Assembly: GCA_020740775.1 (NCBI GenBank)
Contig: JAHEWK010000003.1
Span: forward strand, 2,914,001-2,978,000
DNA length: 64,000 nt
Direction of reading: 5' to 3'
Origin: Ilyonectria destructans
Lineage: Eukaryota; Ascomycota; Sordariomycetes; Hypocreales; Nectriaceae
Shown here: piece by piece, positions 23,134 through 35,165 of the stretch
Position numbering within the stretch: the stretch's first letter is position 1
Layout of the letters: every line of letters starts with the position of its first letter
Notes under the pieces: generated by a model
What the model saw: the letters and a program-made list of their open reading frames with translations, nothing else
What the model was told of the DNA's origin: nothing
Databases searched by the model: none
Translations under genes and position numbers: made by a program

Positions 23134-26100
23134 GATAGCAGCAACAGCAGCAGCAACGACGACGGCAGCTGGCGCAGACGAAGAGGTTCGGTTTTCTCAA
23201 AGACAAAGAGAAGATGAAGGAGGTCCAGGTAATTTCTAGAATGAAGCTGGGTGACGAGGGTGGCCGGGGGAGCCGGGGGGGTAGTATAGACAAATATGCG
23301 TGTACTTGGTTTTGGTGGTGCGTGGGTGTGTGGCCCAGTGGGCGCCGGCGCGAGCTCCGTTACTCGGATAGTTCCAGGATGCAGCCGTGCAGTGCAGCTG
23401 GGGCTGTTTCGGGCGATTTGCCGCCTGCGTGGGCTGCGCAAACAGGCGCGCGCTCGGTGCAGGCGACGGCGGGGAGGCTCGGTGAGTGGTGAATGGGGGA
23501 TAGGGGACGCTGGACAGGAATGTTGCCGGAATGTTGTTCGGGGCGCGCGGCGTTGGTGGCAGGGCAGAGAGGCAGAGAGAGGCAGAGATGGGCTCTAGAG
23601 TTGGAAGCGTGAAGTTGTGGAGAGAAGGCGCTGTAAGCCCAGGGGCAGAGGCGGACGGACTGGGCTGGTGCGGGGAGGAGCGGAGTTGAGTGAGGAAGAT
23701 GGGAAGAGAGTTTGGTGATGAAGTCTGGACGAGGCACAGATGTACTCGGGCGATCCGAGAGGGGGGAGGAGGGAGGCGAGTTGTGTGAGGTGAGTGGCGG
23801 GGTAGAGGTAGAACAGGCAGGCAGGCTGGCAAGCTTCAGAGAGTGAGACAGGAAGAAAGAGGAAACGGAAGAGGCGCGGGAGATGGATGTTTGTGGGCCA
23901 GAGTTCCGTGAAGCTTGGGACCTGGATACCTGGATACCTTGATTCTAGGCTAAAAGGTTGTGCAATAGGATGAGACTGCGGTGCCTCGTGATGCTCATAT
24001 GCGGATGCTGCTGGCTGAAAACCGATACAGCACATACAGCACCTAACACAGATACGTCACTCCAACAGCTCCAGCTGCTGCTCCGTAACTACCTGGGTAC
24101 CTAGGCACTCCTCCTACTCAGAAAAGAAACCCCAGCCAACGGGAGCACGACCCAGGCCGTCCGTCCCTCTGGCGCTGTGTGTTTGTGTGTTTGTCTGTTT
24201 GCCCGTGTCTCTAAGGCGGCTGCGAGTCCGCAAATGCGACACGGCGGGACTGAACCTGGTCCGGCCAAGGCGCGCCGCCAGCCAATCAAAGGCCGCCAGC
24301 CCCCGAGTGGATTCGTGGATCCCTGGATTCGTGGAACTTGATCCTTTTTCTTTCATGTGATTTCTCAAATTGCGCCGCCCAGTCCCCAGTCCCAGCCCGG
24401 CGACAGGACGCCACTGGCGGCCCCCCGTGGGTGTCATGGTGTCTCTCGCCAGCCCGCCCTGTTCTATGCGCCCTGCCTGAGAATGGGTTTCTTAACGGGG
24501 TACGAAGAACGAATATGCGCCTTGTTCCTGCGTGTGCGTGTTGTTCCCAAGGCCTCCCAAGGCCTCCGAAAGCCCCCAAAGACGCCCCCCAAGGCCCCAA
24601 ACTCCCCCCATCTCTACAGTACCTACCCACCAGACCACCCCCCATCATGGCGACTTGCATTCGCCTAGCCCGTCTTGCTGGTCATGCCCTCGACATCCCT
24701 CTAGGGCATCCCCCTCCACTAAGAACCACCCTAGTGCCGCATTCTGGGCGGGCCTGGTCCTCCTTGGGGCGCTCTGAGGCGCTCTGAGGCGCTCTTGGGA
24801 CGCTTGGGTGGCCTTCTCTTCCGTCATGCCGCAGCCTTCTGGCCTTCTGGCTTCTTTTTGGTGGAGTCGTCCTGCAGGGTCCCCTCTTTCGCTGTGACTG
24901 ATGACTTGCTCAATTAATCCCAGCTCAGATGATCGTCCGTTCTCTCGTTTCTCGTTTTCCCACCAGCCAAAACCACATGGGTCATGAGGAGCCTTCGACG
25001 ACGTACTACGTAGCACACCTAGCACAGCACCGGAACACAGTCCCGGATACGACTCACAACTCCTCAGCCGATGCCGATGCCCGTGCTCACCCTCGTGCTA
25101 GTTCAGTGCCGCTTTCTGATCTTGGTAACCGTGACATGGCCGCGGCAGGGGTCATCTCTAATTGTGTCTTCCGTTAATACCGAGGTATTATTCACATCGC
25201 CGTACTCCGTACTACGTACATCGTACATCCGCACTCGCTCTCGCTTTCTCTGACCTCGTTCATTCTAATAACGCAGCATTCCGCAGTCGGCAGCTCTAGC
25301 CCTCATCCCCTCTTTTCCCTCTGTTACGCATGAGAAAATGGGAATCCAACCTACCCCCATGTTCAATCACCGTAAATCTCACTCACGTAGTACACATTCC
25401 CATCTTATCCAGAATGCCGGGAATAATCAAGGGGCGCCCATAATCAATGGCAACGCACCACGCGTGCCTGGTCCCATTTCCATGTATCTGCAGTCAGGGG
25501 CCTGCTCAGCCATGTCAGAAAATCAGAGCATCGAGAGCAATCGACGTACGCCCCAACACCAGCATCCCCTACCAGGCACGGTCTCTGTCGAACCATTACA
25601 CGCCCGCGAGATTGGCCAACAAGTCAACAAAACCCGACTGGCGAATAAGATGGTGACAGCGATACGTTTTGTATACTTCCATATTCTTGGTCGTCTTTTT
25701 TGTCTTCAACATCCAACTTTAATCCGGTTGTACTCGCCACCTGTGCTAAGGCAATCATAAACTTACGCTTTATCACTTGCATTGCCTGCTTACCAATGTT
25801 ACGCGGGACGCAGTTCTCCCAATCGGGAAATAGTTAGTGCTTGAACTTTACTAATGCACCAGGGGTTCGTCCGGCGTCGGCTTGAATAAAATGACCATGA
25901 GCTGATGAATTGATCGACAATCTAGTAAGTGTAAGGCTAGGGATGCCATTAGGATTCTGATCAAAGCACACAAAGACCATACTACTCTCTTGCCACGTCA
26001 ATCACCTTCACCCAAGGTTCATGAAGCGGCAGCCATAAAGTGCCCATCGCTCATGGCAACGTGGATCTAGGGTCCACAGGCAGAAAGGTTATTGTCTATG

Positions 26101-28343
26101 GTTAACAAGGTTAGAGACAGAAGAGTTAAATTGAAAGCTTGAGGCAAAGTTAAGTGTGTATGAGCCAATGTATTTTCTAGTATTGGGTGTAGCGCTAAAT
26201 GGTTACCCCTATCATTTTCAACTACTGCGTTGTTTTAATCTATAATGTCTTAAACAAAATTATACTTACCACCCGCCACCACGGCAAGGGTGAACCTCAG
26301 CCGTAACATACAGAACCTAGACTGGAGCCTGGCTATTGCATGAGGTCACTGTTCATTTTGCTCCCTTTTCTGTTCTCTGCGCGACGAGTCGCTACACAGT
26401 GGCAGTAACGGCAGCATCTTTCACAGCTGCCTGACGGGAAGCTTTCGCAAATGGAGATGCCTGGCCCCCTTATGTGTGGTTAGCGAACAATCATATACAC
26501 ATGAACATTGATATTCGCACACGTGCATCCAGCATTTGCATACAAGAGTGCACGCCCCAATCCCCAAGGCAGGTATTCGCATGCCTAAAATAGTATTTTA
26601 AGGAAATTATGTTGATAAGACTAATCCTTAGTACTTATCCCTCTTCATCATCCGGATTGTTCATTTTATTAAATAAAATAACAAACGAGGGGCTTTAGCC
26701 TAAACGTGAATTGATGCACCCATAATTCGGTACATATAGTAAGCTGAGGCTTAGGTGAACGGATTTGTTTCTGTGTGTGAATAGCAATGCTCTTCGAAGA
26801 CAACATACGGGGTATCTAGACGAGCTATTAACATATCCTCTAGGTTCTAATAGTGAATGAATACAGTCAGGGGGAGATGAATTCCCCTTGCCAATTAGGG
26901 TTCTAGAAGTTACCACGCCCTTCCGATTCGCTTTCCAGACAACCCTCTAACTCGACCACTTCGTCTTCTAGCCCCAACGATGGCGGCCCTGTGCCTCCCT
27001 GCGATGCTTCAGCGGAGTTGGGTGGCGGTCCTGAGGGTGGCAGTGGCGCGAAGCTCGCTGCTGCTCGGGCGGCCTTCTTGCTGTTCAAGGCAAACGAAGA
27101 AGTCTGCCAAGACTTTCACGTTCATTCCCATTGTCGGTGTTCGATCTGTCGACAACAATGGTTTGGTGAAGTGTCGCTGTGAACCTACTCCCGAAGAGGC
27201 TCCTAGGGTTGATACTGTGGTTGAATCTCCCGTTCAACTTGCTGCTCCTTCTGCGACTCCCAAAAGAAGCATCGCAGGGTGCTAGGAATTTAGAAGCAGT
27301 GAGGGGAGGAGTGAGGGTACACATGCTTTGATGGGTTGAAAATGCCAGAACCTTTCCTATGTTTTTGGGACCGTTCAAGAAAAATTATGGGAGGGATTAA
27401 GATATTATATCAGGAGACGTGGATATGTGGTTCGGGCTGCTCTAAACGGCCAGCTTTTGCGTGACCCAACCTTGAATCCTGAACCCTGGAGTTCCTGTAA
27501 ATGCTAAACTCCTACAGCTTGGTGAAGCAAAACGTCAAACTCATCAGAATTTCTGACGAAATTGCAATCCACCATCTTCGTCGTAGTACTAGCAGTCCTT
27601 AGGGTAGGCCAGTGAGACGGCTACCAAGGGGGAACAGAAGCTGCTTGACAACTCCTTGGCCATTCGGCATCAATTAATTAAACCAAAACTACAGCCAAAC
27701 ATGTCGACATAAATGTAAGAGAATGCTCGTCTTGAGCGATCTTGACATTAGTTTTCTCATAGTCGTCTCCCTAGGACGGTCGAGCCAGGAAGCCACCAAA
27801 GGTTATCAACACTTCGAAGCTCATGCCGGCTAAGGTAGTAAGCACGTCACAATGCTTCATCTCTGATTCCTGTATGTACAGAAAGGTCCCCCGAAATTTC
27901 TATACAAGAGCAACGAAGAACGCCGGTTTTGGGTCGCCCGTCTCGCAGTCGACTGGTGTGAAGGGCAAGGACTGAATAACCTCCCGAAATCCACTCAGGT
28001 AGGAGGGGAGCAGGAGCGGCCAGGACGGAAGACAAAATACATTTTTTTCATTGGTTGCTTAATATCGATGGATTTGTACATTCCCGACGTGCGCACTTTA
28101 ATGTGATGTGGAATAAATAACTATTTGATGCTGTAAGGCTTCCGGTTAAAATCTTCGACTGCAATTAGCCGAGTGTGTTGGCCATGAGGCGTCCATCCTG
28201 GCGGAACGAATTCCATCCATTTATCCCTCGTAGCCTTATCGGGCCTCTCCGCAGTTTCCCCCTCTATAGAGTCACTGCGCGATCTGCGTCACCTAGCACC
28301 ACGGATCTCATCAACCATCCGGAAAGTGAATGCCTAGTGCACC
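23134..28343. other. Long gene-poor region
   Basis: About 5.2 kb without a convincing gene. The first kilobase is GC-rich and probably contains the leader and promoter of the phosphoglycerate-mutase-fold gene. From about 25.7 to 26.9 kb the sequence is AT-richer and has few open frames. An ATG-initiated 140-codon frame (25338..25760) and a 101-codon frame (26980..27285) show no similarity I recognise, and the second overlaps an equally long competing frame. No transposase, reverse transcriptase or terminal repeat was seen. It could hold non-coding RNA or decayed elements. Confidence 0.5.
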
Positions 28344-30068
28344 ATGAGTTCGCTTTCGTCAACTCCCCCGCCCCAATTGGAAGGCGGTTCCACAGCCTTA
28401 TCTGTGATACATCGAGAGCTTCAGGCAAAAATACATGATCTTAGCACCACGCTTAGAGGTGACCACGAACTCGAATCTATCCATTCTTCTAAGGGAAGTT
28501 TGGACCTCATTGATGATTTCAACTCCACCATCTGGCCTAATCTGGTCCCTGATTACGAAGGACTGGTCAGTGAACTGGTGTTCTACTGCCGTGATGAGCT
28601 CCTGAAGAGAGGTCTTAGGTGTATGGTTCATGGCAGAACCAAGACTGATCAATCTGTCAGTGACTCCCTAAAACGTCGGGAGCAGGGACGCCAGAAGCCA
28701 TTCACAAACTTGAGCGACATTTTGTATGAGATGCACGATCTCGCCGGAGTTATGATTGTGGTGCAGTCCGCGGCCGATGTGGATCGCGCCAATGGATTCG
28801 TCTCAGAGAGCTTTCGAGCGATCAAGGAGTCAAACCACTGGTCGCCCGACCGCCCCGTTGGCCAATATTGGGACGCGCATTTTGGAAGTTACGAGTCTCA
28901 CAACCATCATGTATCACTGAAAGGAGATTCGGAGGATTCAAATCCTATGTTCGAAGTCCAGGTCACCACCTTCAAAGACTTCATTTACAATCAATATGCC
29001 CATCCTTGGTTCTACAAGGGACGCAATGGATCTCTCACCGATAAAGACGAGATAGTCATGGATATGATTCATGGCGCCAGCTATTTGATTGAGATGGGCG
29101 GGGAGTACCTTTTAATCAGAGAAAAGGAAAACCGCAACTTGATCGAAGTTGAACACGATTTATTCCAGGCCAAGCCTCGGGCAAACGGACCAAGGAATTC
29201 ACACAACACCCACCTGAAGTCATACAACACTCGTGTAAAAAAGATTGCAATGACCACGACACACGAGATCCTTACAGCCTTTCAGTACGATAACAAACTG
29301 GTCATTGACGACTGTAACAAAATCCTGAAGATGCTTGGCCGATCCACGCAACGTATTACGGACGACGAGATTGATGAGGAGCGGGTGCTCGCTATTCAGT
29401 CTCATCACCGACTAAGGACCTGGTTTTCCATTGACCAGCCTTCAATGCTTCTCCTGGATGGACATGGCAGCCAAGGACCGAAGTCTGAAGCCTCCTTGGT
29501 CAGTGCTAAGATCGCTAGCGCCCTGCTCAAACTTCACAGATATCAAGACAAGAAACGCATGTCTCCAATTATAGTGCCTTTGGCTTTCTTCTGCGGAGAG
29601 CATAGAAATTTCGAAAGAGACCCAAATGCCAGTGCAACGGAGCTTGTCCTGAGTCTGCTTCTACAGCTAGTAGATCGCGGAAGAGACTTTATTGCACACG
29701 AATCACTCCAGCGAATTCTAGAAGTGGTAGAGCCGACAGAATTCCGTACTGTCTGTACATCACTCTGCGACCTGATTACCGAGCTCCCTAGGGAAATTTA
29801 TGTGGTCATCATCGTTGATGGCCTAAAGTTCTTTTCTCAGCCTCTTGAGCGACAAGAAGATACCGATGAGCTTATCATCAGCTTGATCTCGGTATTCAGA
29901 CAGGGACCGCTTGCGACCCTGAAGCTTTTGCTTACGGGTCCATCGCGAGTTAACTTGTTTGAGGGTCTCTTTCAAGAGGACGAGATTCTTCGACTTAGCA
30001 AAGACTTGCCAACAGGTGCTGCAGCCAACGACTTGACTTGGAGAAGGCCTCTTGAATTGAGACAATAA
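28344..30068 (+). CDS. RelA/SpoT-type domain fused to degenerate STAND-like NTPase region
   Basis: An intron-free frame encodes 574 residues from an ATG in good context. Residues 60-230 match the RelA/SpoT nucleotidyltransferase fold: GRTKTDQSVSDSLKR (97-111) fits the basic donor-nucleotide motif, HDLAGVMIVV (131-140) fits the DLAGVRIV strand with Met replacing Arg, and FEVQVTTF (203-210) followed by HPWFYK fits the EVQIRT acceptor motif. Residues 350-500 resemble the NTPase part of fungal STAND/NACHT-like proteins: a hydrophobic strand into a poor P-loop (LLLDGHGSQGPKS, 369-381), FFCGEH (415-420), and a Walker B-like VVIIVDGL (487-494). The protein stops soon after, without ankyrin or WD repeats. 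Bacterial relatives make or use (p)ppGpp; activity here is unproven. Neighbouring genes suggest an accessory region. Confidence 0.75.
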   Translation: MSSLSSTPPPQLEGGSTALSVIHRELQAKIHDLSTTLRGDHELESIHSSKGSLDLIDDFNSTIWPNLVPDYEGLVSELVFYCRDELLKRGLRCMVHGRTKTDQSVSDSLKRREQGRQKPFTNLSDILYEMHDLAGVMIVVQSAADVDRANGFVSESFRAIKESNHWSPDRPVGQYWDAHFGSYESHNHHVSLKGDSEDSNPMFEVQVTTFKDFIYNQYAHPWFYKGRNGSLTDKDEIVMDMIHGASYLIEMGGEYLLIREKENRNLIEVEHDLFQAKPRANGPRNSHNTHLKSYNTRVKKIAMTTTHEILTAFQYDNKLVIDDCNKILKMLGRSTQRITDDEIDEERVLAIQSHHRLRTWFSIDQPSMLLLDGHGSQGPKSEASLVSAKIASALLKLHRYQDKKRMSPIIVPLAFFCGEHRNFERDPNASATELVLSLLLQLVDRGRDFIAHESLQRILEVVEPTEFRTVCTSLCDLITELPREIYVVIIVDGLKFFSQPLERQEDTDELIISLISVFRQGPLATLKLLLTGPSRVNLFEGLFQEDEILRLSKDLPTGAAANDLTWRRPLELRQ

Positions 30069-30968
30069 AATTCAAGGATGAGAATAAGAGTAGGAAAATT
30101 CGGTACAACGGACAAGCTTGCACCACTGACCCTGAGCTGAGGAGGGTCCTAATTTTGGGTTGATGAATGAAATGACGATGCATAACCGACTGATGGGAAC
30201 TTGAGAGACACCAAGTAAATAATATCTGAAAATGTCTAGCACGAAATAATTATGCTGTTCTGCTACAAGTATTTGCAACCCATTGAGCATATATTGGCAC
30301 ATTACACCAGATAATAGAACATAGCCATCATGAGTATTAAATAGGCTCATCATGGCGAGCTCGCCTCGAATGTACGTATCAGCTAAGAAGCTCTTGTTGG
30401 AAATAGAGGGCTCATCATCTAACAACAAATGGGTGTGGATGGTCGGGCAGGATCCTCATTGCTACCTACGCGGTAAAATAAGGCGAGGTAAAGTGCAGCC
30501 TTACCAGCCGAGCTTCGCCACAGGCGTGCATATTCTCTCATAGCCTCTCATTGGATAGAGGCCATAATTTTACAGGCAACAAGTGCCGATGGGTGCCCAA
30601 ACGGTGCCTAAGGTTCCATTGCATTGCATAGGTAGTGTAATGAGGCGAAGTACGGAGCGCAGTCGAGCCTCAGCCCATCGATATTTGCCGCAAACATGCC
30701 TATTTTCTCATCCACTCTGACTGAGTAATTCCTCGTTATTTTGTTCATACTACACGCGGCCGGCCACCTTGAGCAACTCTGGCCGCCGAGCATATCGCTA
30801 TTTCGCGCATCCTCTCCTCAGCGTTTTTCATCCCAGTCCATGTCTTCAACGGCAAGTCTCAGTCCTACAAGTCCGGTTTCCAAAAGAAAACTGTTGTTAC
30901 GATTGGCGCGAATCTACTGAGAGACACTGGAATTGAAGACCACAAGCAATCGCACAGTTGATTCCTCG
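30069..30968. other. Intergenic region
   Basis: This 0.9-kb AT-rich stretch separates the RelA/SpoT-like gene from the AAA ATPase gene on the same strand. It has only short open frames (for example 63 codons at 30352) with no recognisable product. Confidence 0.5.
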
Positions 30969-33900
30969 ATGGAAGACAATGATGAAAAAAGTTCAGCGCC
31001 AGCTAAGCTCGGCCAAGTTCTTTTAGATGCTTTTGCAAGCAAGTCCAGTGTATCTCCCAAGAATGCACACGCGACTTTAGCATCGGCATCAGCGGGGACC
31101 TTGCCAGAGGAAGACATCATCCCTCACAAAGATGGCACCCCCGCACTGGCAATGTCGGACTCGGTAACTGGGATTTTCCAGAGCGTCTCCAAATTCATCT
31201 CAAGTATGCAGCCGTATCAATTCATGCTGCCTCCTGATCTGCGATTAGAAATGATTAGTCTCCAAAAAGAAGTTGACAAAAGTTGTCCTAAAGAAACAAA
31301 CTCGTAAGTCTATACTTATTGCTTCCGATAATTGCTCCCAGATCTAGAAGGTTTGAGAACATTTAAATCTTTAAAATCATCTCTTTGTTGTGGGTGCGCA
31401 GACTTAGCTGATGATGTTTAGCAATCCTTGGACTTGTGAAATCCAAGTACTCACCATGGATGACTGGAAGCAAGGCATCCGTGGGTCGGGAGAGAAGCCC
31501 GTTCCGGTGTTGCAGGTCTATTACCAAAGGCTAAGCCGAGCAATGTCACTGGAGGCTTTGACAGGAGACCCCTCACAGGTACCACACGATATGGCTCTTG
31601 ACATGATCAGAGACCAAAAGAACTTGCAGAGAATCCTTATCAATTCAGACATTTTGCATGCGGAGCTGGAGTTCATTACATCGACCACAATTCCCTTCCC
31701 AGTTATGTAAGTGCCCTTATATTCTACATTGGTTGGGATATTTAAGTTTGAATGGCATATCTGACCTCAAGTTTCAGTATTATGCCCCCTTATGAAGTAA
31801 GAGTCCCCTCCACACTATGCAGCGTCTTCTTACATGTATTGAATAACGATGATAATGAGTTTAGATCTTGTTGCAATACCTGCCACTCTTTAGAACGAGA
31901 TTAGTCGAGCTTCGAGACGAGCTGGCCGAAATGGCTGTTGACATCAACAATAACGATCATCAAGTCAACAGTACTACAAGAACACCTGACATGGATATCG
32001 ATGAAACCATTCAGCGGGACAGTAGCTCTGAGCCAAAAGAAGTCACCAAAAAGGTTGATTTTCACATCAAAGAGAACCAGCCAAAGAGTGGGGGTGAAAC
32101 TGAGGGTCGTGACGCTTTGTCGAGGCCCAGTCGCCCCGATTTGCCGGCAAAAGTCTCACAGCTCGAGATGCGGATTTCTCACTTGGAGTGCCTTCTTGAT
32201 TTTGTCAACAAAAACCTCGCAGGGCTTATTGAGCTCAGAGACGATGTCAAGAGCGGAAAGGTGGAGAAAATTGCTTTCGACGATCTATGGCACTTATTCA
32301 AACCTGGCGATCTTGTTTTGTCAAGTCGACGAGGTCGAGAACAGTTGCATAGAGTGCACTTTGTTTCTGGTGGCCGAATGCTGACACGTACCGTGTTCAA
32401 CAATGGCTGGCGCACAGAAATCCCTGCCGATGGGTGGTCAGAATTTAAGGTAGATACCTACATGATGGCATTTGATGGTGACCAAGTCGGACCTGTAGGC
32501 GAATCCTGGGGAATCAACCATTACCTGGGTGAACGATTGGTCACAGAGCTTCCGATTTATCCAGCTCAGCTCCACCCGAACTCCGAAAGCCTACTCGCTC
32601 GGATGGAAGCACGGGGGCGCAAATTCATGAAGTCCCTCGGTCACAAGCATTATGAAGGATTGGCTGAGAAGCAAACCCGGGGCCTAACTCGGAAGCAACC
32701 CCTACGTATCGTCGACGACGACGATAGCTCCGAGGATGAAGATATCCCATCCGGGAAGATAAGTCAGGAGTACATTACTAGTGAAGTGTTTGTTGACTTT
32801 GAGGGATTTCGGGAGGTCGATAGAAATTATACCTCTAATCTTGGCAAACTGCTCAGAAGCAAGGTAATAGACCAGGCTACGGTCACCGGGGTTTTGCCAA
32901 GCGGGGGTCTACGTAGGAAGGAGATCGCGTACTCTGGGCCTGAGATCGACACAAAACTCGGCGAGGACTATCTGACACAAAACAGAGACTTCTTGGAACC
33001 TTTTAAGTTTGCTGATGTGGAGTTGGGTGCTGGGTACCATCAGCTATTACCATCAGTGGTGCCTGGATACACGTTTAGGTATCGAATGTGGTGTATGGTG
33101 CCCTATTACCCCATCTAATTGCTCTTTGGTAACTCACAATTTTCTCAGACATGCTAGACGTTGATAATCTTCAGGACATTGATATCACCCGAAATTCAGG
33201 GTTTGATGACCTTGTCATCCCAGAGCGTCACAGAAGTCTCCTAGTTGCACTGGTTGACAACCATACCTCGGGATTTCAACGGCGACAGGAACGGTTGAAG
33301 AAACGGATGAAAGTGCCGGACAACGCCCAAATAGACCTCGTCCCAGGGAAAGGGCAAGGCCTCATCATCCTCCTACACGGACCCCCAGGCTCCGGCAAAA
33401 CAAGTACCGCAGAGACTATAGCGGCGTATACACAGCGACCCTTGTATGCAATCACTTGCGGCGATCTGGGATTGGATCCGGAGTCTGTCGAAACTCGGCT
33501 TAGCAATCATGCAGCAAGAGCAGAGAAATGGGGATGTGTACTGCTTTTAGATGAAGCTGATGTGTTTCTTGTGTCACGGACTCACAGAGAGTTGAAGCGC
33601 AATGCTCTAGTCTCGGGTAAGTAATGCAATCTGCTTCTTTTTTCAGAGCATCCAAAGATTGCCACGCCACTGACCCAAATTTAGTATTCCTCAGACAGTT
33701 AGAGTACTACTCTGGAATCCTATTTCTCACGACTAACCGTCCTGGCACCCTTGACGAGGCCTTCAAATCGCGTATCCACGTATCTTTGCGATATGCTGAG
33801 CTGGACTTGGATTCCACAAAGAGAATGTGGAACAATATCTTGAATCGCCTAGAGGTGGAAAACAAGACGGCCGAAATTAAAGTCAAATTCAATCGCCAGA

Positions 33901-34475
33901 ATCTCCTTGACTTTGCCGAGCAGCACTTCAAGAAACGTCAGAAGGATGGCAAGACTTGGAATGGCCGGCAAGTACGCAACGCCTTCCAGACGGCCTTGGC
34001 TCTGAGCCAATTCGACAGGCGGGAAGATATCAAAGCCAGTGGCCAGACACTTGACGAAGCCGCGAAGACGGGAAAGAAAAAATGGATGACAGTGAAGCTG
34101 ACAAAAGCGAACTTTCAAAGCATTGCGAGGACTATGCACGAGTTTGAAGACTACATTGTGAAGCTTCGCGGGAAGGACAGCGATACTGCTCGCGAGGGTG
34201 AGGTCCGAGATGACTACTACGATCCGGATCCAAATTCACAACCGGCGAGGAAGAATTATGCAGCTACTCTACCAGCCAAGAGACTGAGCTTCGAGCTGCC
34301 TAGCCAGTATCGGGCTGATCGAGCTTATCCGACCAGAACCAGGAAACGGCAAACGCCCAACCATGACAGGTATGGAGACGAGGAGGATGAAGAATCAGAT
34401 GATGATGAAGAGGATGAAGAATCAGATGAAGACGAAGATGAGGATGAGGATGAGGATGAGGACACAAAAGTTTAG
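30969..34475 (+). CDS. Fungal AAA+ ATPase (DUF7025-type)
   Basis: Six exons (30969..31303, 31422..31706, 31778..31796, 31865..33092, 33149..33616, 33685..34475) encode 1,041 residues; all five introns are GT-AG and every phase closes, including a 19-bp third exon. The middle part (FDDLWHLFKPGDLVLSSRRG, then VDTYMMAFDGDQVGPV) matches the beta-rich domain found before the ATPase in this fungal family. The AAA module has Walker A GPPGSGKTS at about 700-708, Walker B VLLLDEAD at about 753-760, and a sensor and arginine-finger region (LFLTTNRPGTLDEAF, SRIH). The C-terminus is a long Asp/Glu tract. Function of the family is unknown. Expected partners are not visible. The coding sequence looks intact, so it is probably expressed. 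Confidence 0.85.
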
Positions 34476-34615
34476 TGGCAAAATGAGCGGATGGAATACA
34501 CAGGAACAAGTATGCGAGATATGTTGTTACTGCAGGTGCTTTGTAATTAGGTCGAAATTTATCGCATGCGTTTTTATTCTATTTTTTATGTTTAACAAAA
34601 AACGACTAAAGATAT

Positions 34616-35017
34616 ATGGGAGCAGTTTTGCACTTCACATCTGGCCTGGCTGTCATGGCAGACCACGATGTCTCCCTGCGCTACGCCTACGGCGAGATCA
34701 GCCTGACGCGGCTCAACTTGTATGCGCCGCTCGCCCTCGGCCAGTCGCACTTCCAGAAGGTCGAGTACCAGTACGGGACGTACTTAACCCGCTTCTTCGG
34801 GCCGATCCTGTTCGTGATCGGGGTCGCGTCGGTGGTCCTGAGCGGACTGCATGTGAATAGAGGCGGCGTGATAGGTCAGTGCCATGACGATCGTGACCCT
34901 ACGCAGCCATTTTCTTTGTCTCGGGGTCCTCTTCTTGTACAAGGTAGCAAAGCAGTGGAAGTTTGCGAACCAGGTCCACTGTGCCTGGCGAGGCAGAAGC
35001 AGGCGGTGGTGTGACAC
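34616..35017 (+). pseudogene. Relic of a fungal DUF6601-like membrane protein
   Basis: The frame from 34655 reads YAYGEISLTRLNLYAPLALG, then VEYQYGTYLTRFFGPILFV and SVVLSGLHV, which resembles the region before and into the first membrane segment of a widespread fungal family (DUF6601-like). After about 34866 the similarity moves to another frame (FLCLGVLFLYKVAKQWKFAN, about 34900-34965), which matches the second membrane segment and following basic residues. The N-terminal half of the family is missing, and the frame change breaks the gene. It is therefore a truncated, frame-shifted remnant; a hidden intron at the frame change is a weaker alternative. Confidence 0.55.
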
Positions 35018-35030
35018 TGTCTTGTATGCA

Positions 35031-35165
35031 AATATTCTATATTAATATTTTCAAGTCTATCTACCAGCTTATTTGCTAAGTATCTGTAGCTTTATATAAT
35101 TAATATAAATACAAGTATACTTTCTAGTTTTATTACGATATAATACCTTGGTAATTTTAATATAA
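35031..35165. repeat. AT-rich block
   Basis: About 135 bp composed mostly of A and T with alternating TA steps, flanked by sequence of ordinary composition. In ascomycetes such blocks often mark repeats decayed by repeat-induced point mutation, but no element is recognisable here. Confidence 0.5.

Noticed and set aside
26980..27285. 101-codon open frame in the gene-poor region
   Set aside because: A competing frame of similar quality overlaps it, and neither resembles a known protein or mobile-element domain.
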